Shown piece by piece: positions 17,809 to 27,108 of a DNA stretch of 64,000 nucleotides. The stretch comes from JAJDNS01 sp963578825 (GTDB lineage: Bacteria; Acidobacteriota; Vicinamibacteria; Fen-336): NCBI GenBank assembly GCA_963578825.1, contig CAUZDW010000004.1:62001-126000 (forward strand), read 5' to 3'. Both the position numbers and the translations under genes were made by a program. Below the pieces are notes generated by a model. It was not told where the DNA came from and made no database searches. It was given only the letters and a program-made list of their open reading frames with translations. Each line of letters opens with the position of its first letter. The stretch's first letter is position 1.

Positions 17809-18480
17809 ATGGGCGAGATGATCACCTTTTCCTCGGATGGGGAAGCCGCGCCGGGTTACCTCGCCACACCCGCGCCCGACAAGGCTCGGGGTCGCGGGGT
17901 CGTGGTGATCCACGAGTGGTGGGGACTCGCGGGCCACATCAAGCGCGTGGCCGACGACTTCGCCACCGAGGGCTTTCACGCCCTCGCCCCGGACCTCTAC
18001 CGCGGCACGACCGCCGAATCGCCCGACGAGGCCAGGAAGCTCCGCATGGCCCTGAGCCTGGAGGCCGCGGGGAAGGACCTCAAGGGTGCCATCGAGCGCC
18101 TTCGCTTCGTGACGGGCCGCCCGGTCGCCACCGTCGGCTTCTCCATGGGAGGCGCGCTGAGCCTCCTGGCGGCGTGCTCCAACCCGAAACACGTCGCCGC
18201 CTGCATCCTCTACAACGGCGCTCACCCGAAAGTCGAGTTCGACTTCGACGGCCTCACCGCCCCGGTGCTCGGCCAATGGGCGGAGGACGATGAGCTCGCC
18301 AACCGCAATATCGCCCCGCTCGAGGCCGAGCTGTCGCGTCGCGGCAAGGCGTTCGAGTTCCACACCTACCCCGGAACCTCTCACGGCTTCTACAACGACG
18401 ATCGACCCGAGGTGTACGATCGCGACGCGACGGTGCGGAGCTGGGAGCGGACGATCGATCACCTGACGAGGAACCTCTGA
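17809..18480 (+). CDS. Dienelactone hydrolase family protein
   Basis: A 223-residue alpha/beta hydrolase. It has VVVIHEWWGLAGHIKRVADDFA at the N-terminus, the nucleophile elbow GFSMGGA (Ser instead of the Cys of classical dienelactone hydrolases), LGQWAEDDE with the Asp, and TYPGTSHGFYND with the His. It is probably cytoplasmic (no signal peptide). GAGGAAG-type SD at AGGAGGAAGACCAGCG precedes ATG 17809. The stop overlaps the CTG start of the next gene, suggesting coupling with the HAD phosphatase. Substrate unknown. Confidence 0.9.
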   Translation: MGEMITFSSDGEAAPGYLATPAPDKARGRGVVVIHEWWGLAGHIKRVADDFATEGFHALAPDLYRGTTAESPDEARKLRMALSLEAAGKDLKGAIERLRFVTGRPVATVGFSMGGALSLLAACSNPKHVAACILYNGAHPKVEFDFDGLTAPVLGQWAEDDELANRNIAPLEAELSRRGKAFEFHTYPGTSHGFYNDDRPEVYDRDATVRSWERTIDHLTRNL

Positions 18481-19163
18481 AGATAGAAGCCATCATCCTG
18501 GATTTCGACGGGCTGATCGTCGACACCGAGACACCGATCTACGAGGCGTGGCGTGGCGCCTACGAGCGCCGCGGACAGTCCCTCGGGCTCGACGTGTGGC
18601 AGCATTCCCTGGGCACGCATGGCGGGTTCGATCCCCACGGCCACCTGGAATCCCTCGTCGGCGAGGCGCTGCCGCGCGACGCGGTTCAGAGCGAGGTGCG
18701 GGAAGCCTCGGCTCGGATGTGCCATCCGCAACCGCTCCTCCCGGGAGTCGAGGCGGTGCTCGGCGACGCACGACGGCTCGGGCTCGCCCGGGCCGTGGCG
18801 TCGAGCAGCTCGTGTGGCTGGGTCGAGGGCTGGCTGAGCCGCCGCGGCATCCGAGAGCTCGTCCAGGTTGTGGTCGCCCGCGACGACGTCGCAAACGTCA
18901 AGCCCGACCCGGAGCTTTTCCTCCTGGCGGCTCGTCGCCTTGGCATTCCAGCGGCCCGTTGCGTCGTCTTCGAGGACTCCCCCAACGGCATGCGAGCCGC
19001 CCTGGCCGCGGGGATGCGGTGCGTGGCGGTGCCGAACGCCCTCACCCGCCCCCTCGCCCGGCCCCCGGTGGACCTGGTCCTCGAGTCCCTCGAGGAGCGT
19101 CCCCTCGAGGCGGTCCTGGAGGCGGTGGCCGCGGGGCACGCAGGTGCCGGGGCGGCCGGGTAG
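18477..19163 (+). CDS. HAD-superfamily phosphatase (beta-phosphoglucomutase-like)
   Basis: The full conserved N-terminus is IEAIILDFDGLIVDTETP with the DxD nucleophile motif, so translation must start before 18594. The only start in frame is CTG at 18477, overlapping the upstream TGA and preceded by AGGA; a CTG start is unusual but fits the coupling. Other HAD motifs: VASSSS (motif II Ser), NVKPDPELFLLAARRL (Lys) and VVFEDSPNGMRAALAAGM (motif IV). Length about 228 residues. It likely dephosphorylates a sugar phosphate or acts as a phosphomutase. Confidence 0.85.
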   Translation: MKIEAIILDFDGLIVDTETPIYEAWRGAYERRGQSLGLDVWQHSLGTHGGFDPHGHLESLVGEALPRDAVQSEVREASARMCHPQPLLPGVEAVLGDARRLGLARAVASSSSCGWVEGWLSRRGIRELVQVVVARDDVANVKPDPELFLLAARRLGIPAARCVVFEDSPNGMRAALAAGMRCVAVPNALTRPLARPPVDLVLESLEERPLEAVLEAVAAGHAGAGAAG

Positions 19164-19218
19164 CCTCTCGACCGGCTGGTATAAACTGAAGCTTCGGGAG
19201 ATCTCGGGAGCCAAGCCC

Positions 19219-19527
19219 GTGTCCGACTTTGTCAAGGTCATCGCATCGTCCGAAGTCGCCCCTGGGCAGGGACTCCAGGTCGAGGTCGCGGGTCAACCGG
19301 TCGCGCTCTTCAACGTCGAGGGAGCCTTTTTCGCCCTTTCCGGGCGCTGCCCCCACCGGGGGGGCTCCTTGGGCGAGGGCTTCGTCGAGGGGAAAGAGGT
19401 GAGCTGTCCCTGGCACAACTGGACCTTCGACGTCACCACAGGGGAGAACGTCGCGAGCCGGGATCTCTGCATCCCGCGCCACGAGGTCAAGCTCGAGGAA
19501 GGGCACGTCTGGATCAAGGCGCGTTGA
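19219..19527 (+). CDS. Rieske 2Fe-2S ferredoxin
   Basis: A 102-residue protein from GTG 19219 with both Rieske ligand pairs: CPHRGGSL and CPWHNWTFD (about residues 45 and 64). This size and lack of membrane anchor suit the small ferredoxins that feed oxygenases (NirD/BphF-like). It lies between a HAD phosphatase and the VWA protein on the same strand, with no oxygenase in the window. Redox partner unknown. Confidence 0.92.
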   Translation: MSDFVKVIASSEVAPGQGLQVEVAGQPVALFNVEGAFFALSGRCPHRGGSLGEGFVEGKEVSCPWHNWTFDVTTGENVASRDLCIPRHEVKLEEGHVWIKAR

Positions 19528-19532
19528 AGGAT

Positions 19533-21722
19533 ATGCTCCGCGTCCTCGTCGTCACATCGGTACTGGTCCTGGCCGGACTGCCGACACTGCGGGCCCAGGA
19601 GGCGGGGACGCCGTCCGCGGCGACCCCCGACGCTCCTCAGCAGCCGCCACCCCCCACCTTCACCGTCGAGGTCGAGCAGGTCATCGTGGATCTCGTCGTA
19701 ACCGACAAGAAGGGCAATCCTGTCTCCGGGATCTCTGAGGACGACCTGATCATCACCGAGGACGACGTCGCCCAGAGCGTGGTCAGCTTCGAGGCCGTGG
19801 AGCTGCCCGACGGGCCCGTCGCCGAGCCGCCGCCACCACCGCGCGTCTCGCGCAACACGGACACCGGAAGTGCACGCGGCCGCACGTTCGTGATCGTTTT
19901 CGACGACATGAACCTGCGTCCCCACAGGGCACGAGACGCCAAGGCGGCGGTCGCCAGCTTCCTCGAGAACGGAGTGCGTGAGGGCGACTACGTGACGCTC
20001 GTTGCCACATCCGGCGTCGCCTGGTGGACGGCGCGCATGGAGTCGGGCCGCGACCAGATGATCGACACCGTCGGGCGTCTCGAGGGCCGCGTGTACCCCG
20101 ACAACATGCTCGAACGCATGACCGACTGGGAGGCGATGCGCATCCACCTCTACCGGGACCAACAGGTCGTGAGACAGATCATGAAGAGGTTCGAGAAGTA
20201 CGGCGTGTCCATGCTCGCGCAACGCGACCGGCACAACCCGCTCACCGGGACGATCAACGACCCCTACGTGACCGGCCGGGCAGCCTCGCAGTACTTCGAC
20301 GCGCGGACACACCTCCGGGTGGCGCTCGAGGTGATCGAGCGCGTGCTCAACGGCCTCTCGAACGCGAAAGGCCGAAAGTCCGTGATCCTGATCTCGGGCG
20401 GGTTCATCTACGACTCCAATCTCGACGAGTTCAAGCGCGTCAACGCGGCCTCCCGTCGCGCCAACGCAGCCATCTACTTCGTCAACGCTCGTGGCCTCGA
20501 CAACATGCCGACGGAGTTCTCGGCGCAGTTCGGGCCACGGCTGTCCGGCTCGGATGTTGGCTATGCCTTCGCGTCCATGAGTCGCGTCGACGACGGGTCC
20601 GAGAACATTGCCGCCGACTCCGGAGGCTTCACCATCAGGAACACGAACGACCTGGCCCGGGGGATTCAGCGCATCGCCAGGGAGACGCAGCTCTACTATC
20701 TGCTTGGGTACGTCTCGAGCAATGACGCTCGCGATGGGACCTACAGGGAGATCGAGGTCAAGTTCAGGAAAGGGAAGGGCAAGGGGCTGAAGATCCGGGC
20801 GCGGAAAGGGTACTTCGCGGCCACGGCAGATGGTGAGAGTGGCATGACCGGAAAAGAGGGTATCAACCCCGTCGTTCAGGCCGCGCTCGACTCACCGTGG
20901 CCGGAGGATGGGATCCCGCTTCGGATGACTCACTACGTGGGCGCCGAGCAGATGCTCGGCAGGGCGGGCGTCATACTGGTCACGGAGGTGGACATCAGCG
21001 CCCTTCAGTTCGAGGAGGCGGAGGACCGCCAGGTCAGCGAGATCGAATTCCTGCTCGTGGTGTCCCAGCGCGACACGGGGGAGTTCCTTCGGTTCGACCA
21101 GGCCGTCACCATGAGGCTGCGGCCGTCCACACATGAGCGCCTGACGAGAGCCTGGTTTCCCATCGTTCGGGACTTCGAGCTGGCGCCCGGAGACCACCAA
21201 GCCAAGATCATCGTCCGCGAGAAAGCCACCGGTCTCCTCGGATCCGTGGTCCACGAGTTCCGGGTGCCCTCACAGGAGGAGTTCAGGGTCTCGACACCCA
21301 TCCTCTCGGACACGCACAAGGGCACGAGAGACGGAAAGGACATCCACGCCCAGGGCCTGGCCCGGCGCGAGTTCCCCCGGGGCGCGCAGCTCGTGTGCCG
21401 CTTCGAGGTCTACGGTGCGGTCAAGGACCAGGCGACAGGGCTTCCGAGAGTCATGCAGGGGTACGAGGTGCTTGCGTCCGACGGATCGCTGCTCGTGAGT
21501 TTTCCGGAGAGCTTGATCCAGCCCACCTCGCTCGGGGCGCTGTCTCGCCTCTTCGGATTTCCCCTCGAGGTGCCGGTCGGGGACTACGAGATCGTGATGA
21601 CCGTCCGCGACGAGCTCGCCGGGAAAACCCTGGAGCTGCGCGAGCCCTTCACCGTGGTGCCGCCCGTGCCGGGTCCAGCCCCGGACGCAACCGCAGCCAA
21701 CCGGCCGGTCGCATCTCCCTAG
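19533..21722 (+). CDS. Secreted VWA-domain protein of the acidobacterial type
   Basis: A 729-residue protein with a signal peptide (MLRVLVVTSVLVLAGLPTLRAQ), a short Pro-rich stretch, a domain VEQVIVDLVVTDKKGNPVSG..EDDLIITEDDVAQSV and then a von Willebrand A-like domain. The latter contains FVIVFDDMN in the MIDAS-like position, ALEVIERVLNGLSNAKGRKSVILISGGF and QLYYLLGYVSSNDARDG. The C-terminal 350 residues are beta-rich and unassigned. The pattern matches the VWFA-related family named for Acidobacteriota (TIGR03436), which is the strongest lineage marker here. ATG 19533 gives the best signal peptide. Confidence 0.85.
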   Translation: MLRVLVVTSVLVLAGLPTLRAQEAGTPSAATPDAPQQPPPPTFTVEVEQVIVDLVVTDKKGNPVSGISEDDLIITEDDVAQSVVSFEAVELPDGPVAEPPPPPRVSRNTDTGSARGRTFVIVFDDMNLRPHRARDAKAAVASFLENGVREGDYVTLVATSGVAWWTARMESGRDQMIDTVGRLEGRVYPDNMLERMTDWEAMRIHLYRDQQVVRQIMKRFEKYGVSMLAQRDRHNPLTGTINDPYVTGRAASQYFDARTHLRVALEVIERVLNGLSNAKGRKSVILISGGFIYDSNLDEFKRVNAASRRANAAIYFVNARGLDNMPTEFSAQFGPRLSGSDVGYAFASMSRVDDGSENIAADSGGFTIRNTNDLARGIQRIARETQLYYLLGYVSSNDARDGTYREIEVKFRKGKGKGLKIRARKGYFAATADGESGMTGKEGINPVVQAALDSPWPEDGIPLRMTHYVGAEQMLGRAGVILVTEVDISALQFEEAEDRQVSEIEFLLVVSQRDTGEFLRFDQAVTMRLRPSTHERLTRAWFPIVRDFELAPGDHQAKIIVREKATGLLGSVVHEFRVPSQEEFRVSTPILSDTHKGTRDGKDIHAQGLARREFPRGAQLVCRFEVYGAVKDQATGLPRVMQGYEVLASDGSLLVSFPESLIQPTSLGALSRLFGFPLEVPVGDYEIVMTVRDELAGKTLELREPFTVVPPVPGPAPDATAANRPVASP

Positions 21723-21737
21723 CGTTTCTCTCGGGAC

Positions 21738-22097
21738 CTACTCGGCCGGCGCGGTGTCCGAAGTGTCCTCGGCCGGGGCCGCGGAGTCCGCGGGGGCCTC
21801 GGTCGTCTGGGCTGCCGGAGCTTCCGCGGCGCCCTGGACCCGATCCAGGACCGAGCTGCGGCCGCTCTTGATGACCGAGAGGCTCAGGCTGGTGACCATG
21901 AACATCGCCGCCAGGATGGTCGTGGCCCGGGACAGGACCGTGGCCGATCCACGAGGCCCGAAGGCGGTCTGGGAGCCGCCGCCGCCGAAAGCGCTGGCGA
22001 GGTCCTGCCCCTTGCCCTGTTGCAGGAGCACGATCCCGATCAGAAACAGGCACACGATGATGTGCACCGAGATGATGACGTAGTACAGAAAAGCCAT
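21738..22097 (-). CDS. secG: Preprotein translocase subunit SecG
   Basis: A 119-residue protein with two membrane helices (IISVHIIVCLFLIGIVLLQQGKG and TTILAAMFMVTSLSLSVI) and the typical LLQQGKGQDLASAFGGGGSQTAFGPRGSATVLSRAT between them. The Ala/Glu-rich tail is common in GC-rich species. SecG supports SecYE in protein export. It lies downstream of tpiA on the same strand, a very common gene order (gap-pgk-tpiA-secG). Confidence 0.95.
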   Translation of the reverse strand: MAFLYYVIISVHIIVCLFLIGIVLLQQGKGQDLASAFGGGGSQTAFGPRGSATVLSRATTILAAMFMVTSLSLSVIKSGRSSVLDRVQGAAEAPAAQTTEAPADSAAPAEDTSDTAPAE

Positions 22098-22190
22098 GGC
22101 CGCCGCCGCTTCCTTGATTCAGTTTGCCTGTCCGGACCCGATCAGAACGGACGAAACCCGGAGTATATCAGGTGTTCGGGGTCCGTTCCT

Positions 22191-22952
22191 CTACTGCTTT
22201 TCGAAGTGGACGAGCTTCAAGAACGAGTCGGCCTTGAGCGACGCGCCCCCCACCAGAGCCCCATCGACGTCCGGCAACCCCATCAGTCCTTTCACGTTGT
22301 CGGGCTTCACGCTGCCGCCGTAGAGGATCCGCAGCCCGTCTGCCACCCCCTGCCCGTGGACCGCGGCGATCCGCGAGCGGATGAACGCGTGGACCTCCTG
22401 GGCCTGCTCCGGCGTGGCCACCTTGCCGGTGCCGATGGCCCAGACCGGCTCGTAGGCGATGACGAGCTTCGTCGCTTCCTCGGCGCTCACCGCCTTCAGG
22501 ATGGCGTCGACCTGACGGCCGACCACGTCCATCGTTTTGCCGCCCTCCCGCTCCTCGAGGGTCTCGCCCACGCATGAGATGGGGAGCAGCCCGCTGTCGA
22601 GTGCAACCTTCGTCTTCCTCGCCACACCCTCGTCGGTCTCGCCGAAGAGCTGCCGCCGCTCGGAGTGGCCGAGGATGACGTGCGAGCACCCGGCATCCTT
22701 CAGCATGGCCGGGGCGATCTCGCCAGTGAAGGCCCCGCTCGCCTCGGCGTGCATGTTCTGTCCTGCCAGGAAGACGCTCGAGCCCTCGAGGGCGGCAGCG
22801 ACCAACACGAGCGCGGTGAAGGGCGGCGACACAAGGGCGTCCACCCCGGGGGCGTCGGCACCCCGGGCGATCTCGCTCGCCAGAGCCACAGCCTCCGGGA
22901 CCTTCTTGTTCATCTTCCAGTTGCCCGCGATAAGGGGAGTTCGATTGGCCAT
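22191..22952 (-). CDS. tpiA: Triosephosphate isomerase
   Basis: A 253-residue TIM-barrel enzyme: LIAGNWKMNKK with the active-site Lys, VILGHSERRQLFGE with the His, AYEPVWAIGTGKVATPEQ with the Glu, and LYGGSVKPDN near the end. ATG 22952 is conserved (MANRTPLIAGNWKMN). It catalyses dihydroxyacetone phosphate to glyceraldehyde 3-phosphate conversion. It sits 23 nt downstream of pgk in the glycolytic operon. Confidence 0.97.
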   Translation of the reverse strand: MANRTPLIAGNWKMNKKVPEAVALASEIARGADAPGVDALVSPPFTALVLVAAALEGSSVFLAGQNMHAEASGAFTGEIAPAMLKDAGCSHVILGHSERRQLFGETDEGVARKTKVALDSGLLPISCVGETLEEREGGKTMDVVGRQVDAILKAVSAEEATKLVIAYEPVWAIGTGKVATPEQAQEVHAFIRSRIAAVHGQGVADGLRILYGGSVKPDNVKGLMGLPDVDGALVGGASLKADSFLKLVHFEKQ

Positions 22953-22975
22953 GTGTTCTTCCTTGCTCAAAAGGA

Positions 22976-24211
22976 CTATTTGTCGGTCAGGTACGTGACG
23001 CCCGGGAGGGCCTTGCCCTCGAGGAACTCCAGCGAGGCGCCGCCACCGGTGGAAACGTGGCTGACCTTGTCTGCGAGCCCGTTCTGCTCGATGGCGGCGA
23101 CCGAGTCCCCGCCGCCGACGATGGTGACGGCTCCGGCCGCGGTGACCTCCGCCAGGGCCTGGGCGATGGTGAGCGTGCCTTTCGCCGTCTCCGGGATCTC
23201 GAACACGCCCATGGGGCCGTTCCAGACCACCGTTTTCGAGCCCCTCACGATCTCGGCGAACCTGGCCCGGCTCTTCTCGCCGATGTCCACGCCGATGTCG
23301 TTCGCTCCGAGGCCGTCCCACGGTACGGTCTTCAGTGTCCCGACCCTCCGCGCATCGAAGTCGAAGCTGTCGGTCACCACGGTGTCGACGGGGAGCACCA
23401 GCTTGTCGCCGCCTTTTTCCAGGAGAGCCCGGGCCATGCCGAGGCGGTCGTTCTCGACCAGCGAGCCCCCGATCTCCTTGCCCTGGGCCTTGTAAAACGT
23501 GTAGGCCATGCCACCGCCGATGATGAGCGTGTCGACCCTGGGTAGGAGCGACTCGATGACGTCGATCTTGCCCGAGACCTTGGCCCCGCCGATGATGGCG
23601 ACGAAGGGGCGGGCGGGGCTCTCGACGGCGTCGCCGAGGAAGTCGAGCTCCTTCTTCATGAGGTACCCGGCCGCCCGCTGGGGCAGGGCGACTCCCGTCA
23701 TCGAGCTGTGGTCGCGGTGAGCGGTTCCGAAAGCGTCGTTCACGTAGACGTCGCCGAGAGCCGTGAGCGAGGTTCGGAAGGCCTTGACCGCCTCGGGATT
23801 GGCCTTGATCCTGGCGCCGTCGGGGCCCTTGGCCTTGCCCTCCTCCTCGATGTGGAAGCGGAGGTTCTCCAGCAGCACCACCTCCCCGGCCGACGGCGCG
23901 GTGCAGGCCTTCTCGACGTCCGCTCCGACGCAGTCGCCAAGGAGCTTCACCGGCTCTCCCAGGAGCTCGGACAGCCGCTCGGCCACCGGCGCGAGGCTGA
24001 GCTTGTCCGATATCTTGCCGTTCGGGCGGCCAAGGTGGCTCATCAGCACCAGGCTCGCCCCCTTGCCGAGGACGTACCGGATGGAGGGCAGCGCAGCGCG
24101 CAGGCGCTTGTCGTTGTCGATTCTCCCGTCCTTGAGGGGGACATTGAAGTCGACGCGCATGATCACGCGCTTGCCGGCGAGATCGAGGTCCTCGATGAAC
24201 AGCTTGGCCAT
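22976..24211 (-). CDS. pgk: Phosphoglycerate kinase
   Basis: A 411-residue enzyme with RVIMRVDFNVPLKDG, LMSHLGRPNG, LENLRFHIEE, DVYVNDAFGTAHRDHSS and the C-domain ATP site AIIGGAKVSGKIDVIESLLPRVD, then NGPMGVFE and GGGDSVAAIEQ. Length is normal for a bacterial Pgk. Located between gap and tpiA in one operon; a strong hairpin separates it from gap. Confidence 0.97.
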   Translation of the reverse strand: MAKLFIEDLDLAGKRVIMRVDFNVPLKDGRIDNDKRLRAALPSIRYVLGKGASLVLMSHLGRPNGKISDKLSLAPVAERLSELLGEPVKLLGDCVGADVEKACTAPSAGEVVLLENLRFHIEEEGKAKGPDGARIKANPEAVKAFRTSLTALGDVYVNDAFGTAHRDHSSMTGVALPQRAAGYLMKKELDFLGDAVESPARPFVAIIGGAKVSGKIDVIESLLPRVDTLIIGGGMAYTFYKAQGKEIGGSLVENDRLGMARALLEKGGDKLVLPVDTVVTDSFDFDARRVGTLKTVPWDGLGANDIGVDIGEKSRARFAEIVRGSKTVVWNGPMGVFEIPETAKGTLTIAQALAEVTAAGAVTIVGGGDSVAAIEQNGLADKVSHVSTGGGASLEFLEGKALPGVTYLTDK

Positions 24212-24260
24212 GGTCCTTCCTTCTTCCCTAACCCGGAGCCCGATTCTTCAGCTGAGACGA

Positions 24261-24293
24261 TTCGGGGGCGACCCGTTCGGGCCGCCCCCCGAA
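24261..24293 (-). terminator. Strong hairpin between gap and pgk
   Basis: TTCGGGGGCG (24261-24270) pairs with the mirrored CGCCCCCCGAA segment ending at 24293, with further inner pairing of CCC (24272-24274) to GGG (24279-24281). It lies in the 118-nt gap after gap on the minus strand, so it may act as an intra-operon attenuator or processing site. Confidence 0.5.
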
Positions 24294-24329
24294 GCTCCCG
24301 GGCGCTCCCGGGGCCGGCGTGCCGCCTTG

Positions 24330-25403
24330 CTACTTCGCGCCGTCCTTCTTCGCCATGTAGCGGAGGAGGTCGACGACGCGGTTCGAGTAGCCCCACTCGT
24401 TGTCGTACCAGTTGACCAGCTTGAAGAAGCGCTTCTCGCCCTTCAGGTTGTTCTGGAGAGTGGCCAGCGAGTCGTAGATCGACGAGCGGTCGTCGTGGAT
24501 GAAGTCGGTCGACACGACCTCTTCGTCGCAGTAGCCGAGGATCCCCTTGAGATAGGTCTCGCTCGCCTTCTTCAGAAGCCCGTCGATCTCTTCGATCGAG
24601 GTGTCCTTCTCCGAGCGGAAGACCAGGTCGACGACGGAGACATCCGGTGTCGGCACCCGGAACGACATGCCGGTGAGCTTGCCGTTCACCTGGGGCAGGA
24701 CCTGCCCAACGGCTTTGGCGGCGCCTGTAGAGGACGGGATGATGTTGATCGCGGCCCCGCGGCCTCCGCGCCAGTCCTTCTTGGAGGGGCCGTCCACCGT
24801 CTTCTGTGTCGCTGTGTAGCTGTGGATGGTGGTCATGAGGCCGGTCTCGATGCCGATGCCCTCCTTGAGGAGCACGTACACCGGTGGCGCGAGGCAGTTT
24901 GTCGTGCACGACGCGTTGGAGACGATGTGGTGCGAGGCGGGATCGTACTCGCCTTCGTTGACGCCCATGAGGAGGGTCTTCACGTCGCCCTTGGCGGGGG
25001 CGGAGATCACGACCTTCTTGGCGCCCGCGTCGAGGTGGCCCTTGGCCTTATCGGAGTGGGTGAAGAGGCCCGTGGACTCGATCACATAGTCGACGCCGAG
25101 TTTCTTCCAGGGGAGCTGGCTCGGGTCCCGCTCCGCCATGACGCACTGGACCGCGTCGCCGCCGACCACGAGCACGTCGTTGTGGTCCTTCGAGGGATCG
25201 CTCTTCTTCGACTCGACGCTGTGCTTGAAGCGCCCGTGGACCGAGTCGTACTTCATCTGGTACGCGAAGTAGTCAGCGTCGGTGGAGATGTCGACCACCG
25301 CGACGACATTGATCTCCTTGCCGAGCAGGCCCTGATCGCACAGTGCCTGGAAGACCAAGCGACCGATACGACCGAAACCGTTGATACCAACACGGATTGC
25401 CAT
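24330..25403 (-). CDS. gap: Glyceraldehyde-3-phosphate dehydrogenase, type I
   Basis: A 357-residue NAD-dependent enzyme: VGINGFGRIGRLVFQAL at the N-terminus, VIESTGLFTHSDKAKGHL, the catalytic SNASCTTNCLAP (Cys at about residue 171), GRGAAINIIPSSTGAAKAVG and the C-terminal WYDNEWGYSNRVVDL. It is about 20 residues longer than E. coli GapA owing to an insert near residue 70 (FKHSVESKKSDPSKDHND), as seen in several phyla. First gene of the gap-pgk-tpiA-secG run. Confidence 0.97.
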   Translation of the reverse strand: MAIRVGINGFGRIGRLVFQALCDQGLLGKEINVVAVVDISTDADYFAYQMKYDSVHGRFKHSVESKKSDPSKDHNDVLVVGGDAVQCVMAERDPSQLPWKKLGVDYVIESTGLFTHSDKAKGHLDAGAKKVVISAPAKGDVKTLLMGVNEGEYDPASHHIVSNASCTTNCLAPPVYVLLKEGIGIETGLMTTIHSYTATQKTVDGPSKKDWRGGRGAAINIIPSSTGAAKAVGQVLPQVNGKLTGMSFRVPTPDVSVVDLVFRSEKDTSIEEIDGLLKKASETYLKGILGYCDEEVVSTDFIHDDRSSIYDSLATLQNNLKGEKRFFKLVNWYDNEWGYSNRVVDLLRYMAKKDGAK

Positions 25404-25683
25404 CGAGTCGTCCTCCGAGTTCTGAACCAAAACGCAGTCTATCCGACGCCGAGAGCGGCGTGCAAGACGCGGTTGCTCCGGCGCCTGGATCGTTTTGTCC
25501 ACGACGCGTACAGCCATTTGACGCCGATCATGAGGGCCACCTATCGTGCTCACGGCTCCACGGCCTGGCGTGGCGCCAAGGTCCGGATTATTCGTCAGAC
25601 TTCATCTCGAGAGGCATGAGAGTGCAGCCGAGGCGAGCACGCCCGCCGCAGGCGTTCTCTCGCGCTTCGCAGCAGAAGGCCTG
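25404..25683. other. Intergenic region between divergent gap and the LCAT-like gene
   Basis: 280 nt without a convincing gene. Because gap (minus) and the LCAT-like hydrolase (plus) diverge here it should contain both promoters; I see no clear sigma-70-like hexamers. The plus-strand frame of the hydrolase is open back to 25546, but the extra N-terminus (HESAAEASTPAAG) does not look conserved. Confidence 0.5.
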
Positions 25684-27108
25684 GTGAACAATACGGGCCA
25701 GGGAGGTGGCGCGCCTCGGCGATTCCTGCGAGACGTGGTCGTGCTGCTCCCGGGCCTCACCGGAAGCGTGCTGCGGAAGGACGGGAAGGACCTCTGGGGG
25801 CCGTCGGCCGGGTCGCTCTTCCGCATCGCGCTCAGCCGTGGCCGGCGGCTCCACCCCTTGATCCTCCAGGAGGACCCGGTCGAGCTTGACGATCTGGGCG
25901 ACGGGGTCGTTGCCACCCGTGTATTCCCGGACGTGCACCTGATCCCCGGCCTCTGGAAGATCGATGGCTACTCGAAGCTGGGTGAGACGCTGCGCCGAGG
26001 CCTCGGGCTCGTCCCGGGGCGGAACTACTTCGAGCTCCCCTACGACTGGAGACGCGACATCCGCGTGGCGGCGCGGCTCCTGGCGCGGCGATCCCACGAG
26101 TGGCTGGCCCGCTGGCGGAAGAGCTCGAGCCATGACGAGGCTCGACTCGGCCTCGTGGCTCACTCGATGGGCGGTCTCGTGGCACGGGCCTTTCTCGAGC
26201 TGCACGACGGCTGGCGCACAACCCGCGCCCTGGTCGCCTTTGGGACACCCTTCCGGGGCTCACCCAACGCCCTGGACGCCCTGTGCAACGGTGCTCGGAA
26301 AGGGCCCAGGGGACTCGTCGACCTGACCGAGCTCGTTCGCTCGTGCACATCCGTCTATCAGCTGCTACCGCTCTACCCCTGTGTCGATGCAGGCGAGGGC
26401 CGCCTCGTCCGCGTGAGCGACGTCACCTTGCCGAACCTGAAGCCCGGGCGAGTGGCCCGGGGGCTGGCCTTCCACGACGAGATCCGTGCTGCTGTCGAGC
26501 CGCACCGGCGCTCGTCGCGTTACCGCCAGCATGGGTACGCCGCATTCTCCGTGGTGGGACTGGGGCAGACGACGCTGCAGTCGGCACGCCTCGTCGACGG
26601 GCGAGTGGACATGCTCCGGACGTTCCGGGGCCGCGATGACTCCGGCGACGGCACGGTGCCTCGGGCTTCGGCCACTCCTCTCGAGCGGGGCCAGGAGGGG
26701 CGGGCCATGTACACGGGAACCTGCCACGCCTCGCTCCAGGCCGCCGCGGGCCCCCTCACCCACGTCATGGGTGTCGTCGGTGGCCTCGAGATCGACATCG
26801 GCGCCTACCGGCGCGCGCCGGCTCATGCCCTCCGCATAGCCCTCGACGTCGGCGACGTCTTCTGGCGTGACGAGCCGATCCGCATCGAGGCGCGGCCGGG
26901 GCGGGGGGGAGTCCGACTGCGCGCCCAGGTCCGCACGGCACGGGAGGGCCGTCTCGTGGCGCGCACCACGTTGCGACGGGAGGCGGACGGCTGTCATGCC
27001 GTCGAGCTCGCGCCGCTGCCGCCCGGCTCCTACCGGGTCATCGTCAGCGGCGGTCGAGCCATCGAGCCTGTCGAGGACGTGTTCGTGGTTGTCTCCCGGC
27101 GCTCATGA
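25684..27108 (+). CDS. LCAT/lipase-like alpha/beta hydrolase
   Basis: About 474 residues from GTG 25684 (start uncertain). The N-terminal part reads VVVLLPGLTGSVLRKDGKDLWGPS, the signature of lecithin:cholesterol acyltransferase-like hydrolases. It is followed by NYFELPYDWRRDIR, the elbow LVAHSMGGLVARAFLE (Ser), DSGDGTVPRASA (Asp) and TCHASLQAA (His). A C-terminal beta-rich domain of about 90 residues (FWRDEPIRIEARPGRGG, ending VEDVFVVVSRRS) is attached. No signal peptide is visible. It might act on lipids or esters. Its 3' end overlaps the 3' end of the TPR gene on the other strand. Confidence 0.82.
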   Translation: MNNTGQGGGAPRRFLRDVVVLLPGLTGSVLRKDGKDLWGPSAGSLFRIALSRGRRLHPLILQEDPVELDDLGDGVVATRVFPDVHLIPGLWKIDGYSKLGETLRRGLGLVPGRNYFELPYDWRRDIRVAARLLARRSHEWLARWRKSSSHDEARLGLVAHSMGGLVARAFLELHDGWRTTRALVAFGTPFRGSPNALDALCNGARKGPRGLVDLTELVRSCTSVYQLLPLYPCVDAGEGRLVRVSDVTLPNLKPGRVARGLAFHDEIRAAVEPHRRSSRYRQHGYAAFSVVGLGQTTLQSARLVDGRVDMLRTFRGRDDSGDGTVPRASATPLERGQEGRAMYTGTCHASLQAAAGPLTHVMGVVGGLEIDIGAYRRAPAHALRIALDVGDVFWRDEPIRIEARPGRGGVRLRAQVRTAREGRLVARTTLRREADGCHAVELAPLPPGSYRVIVSGGRAIEPVEDVFVVVSRRS

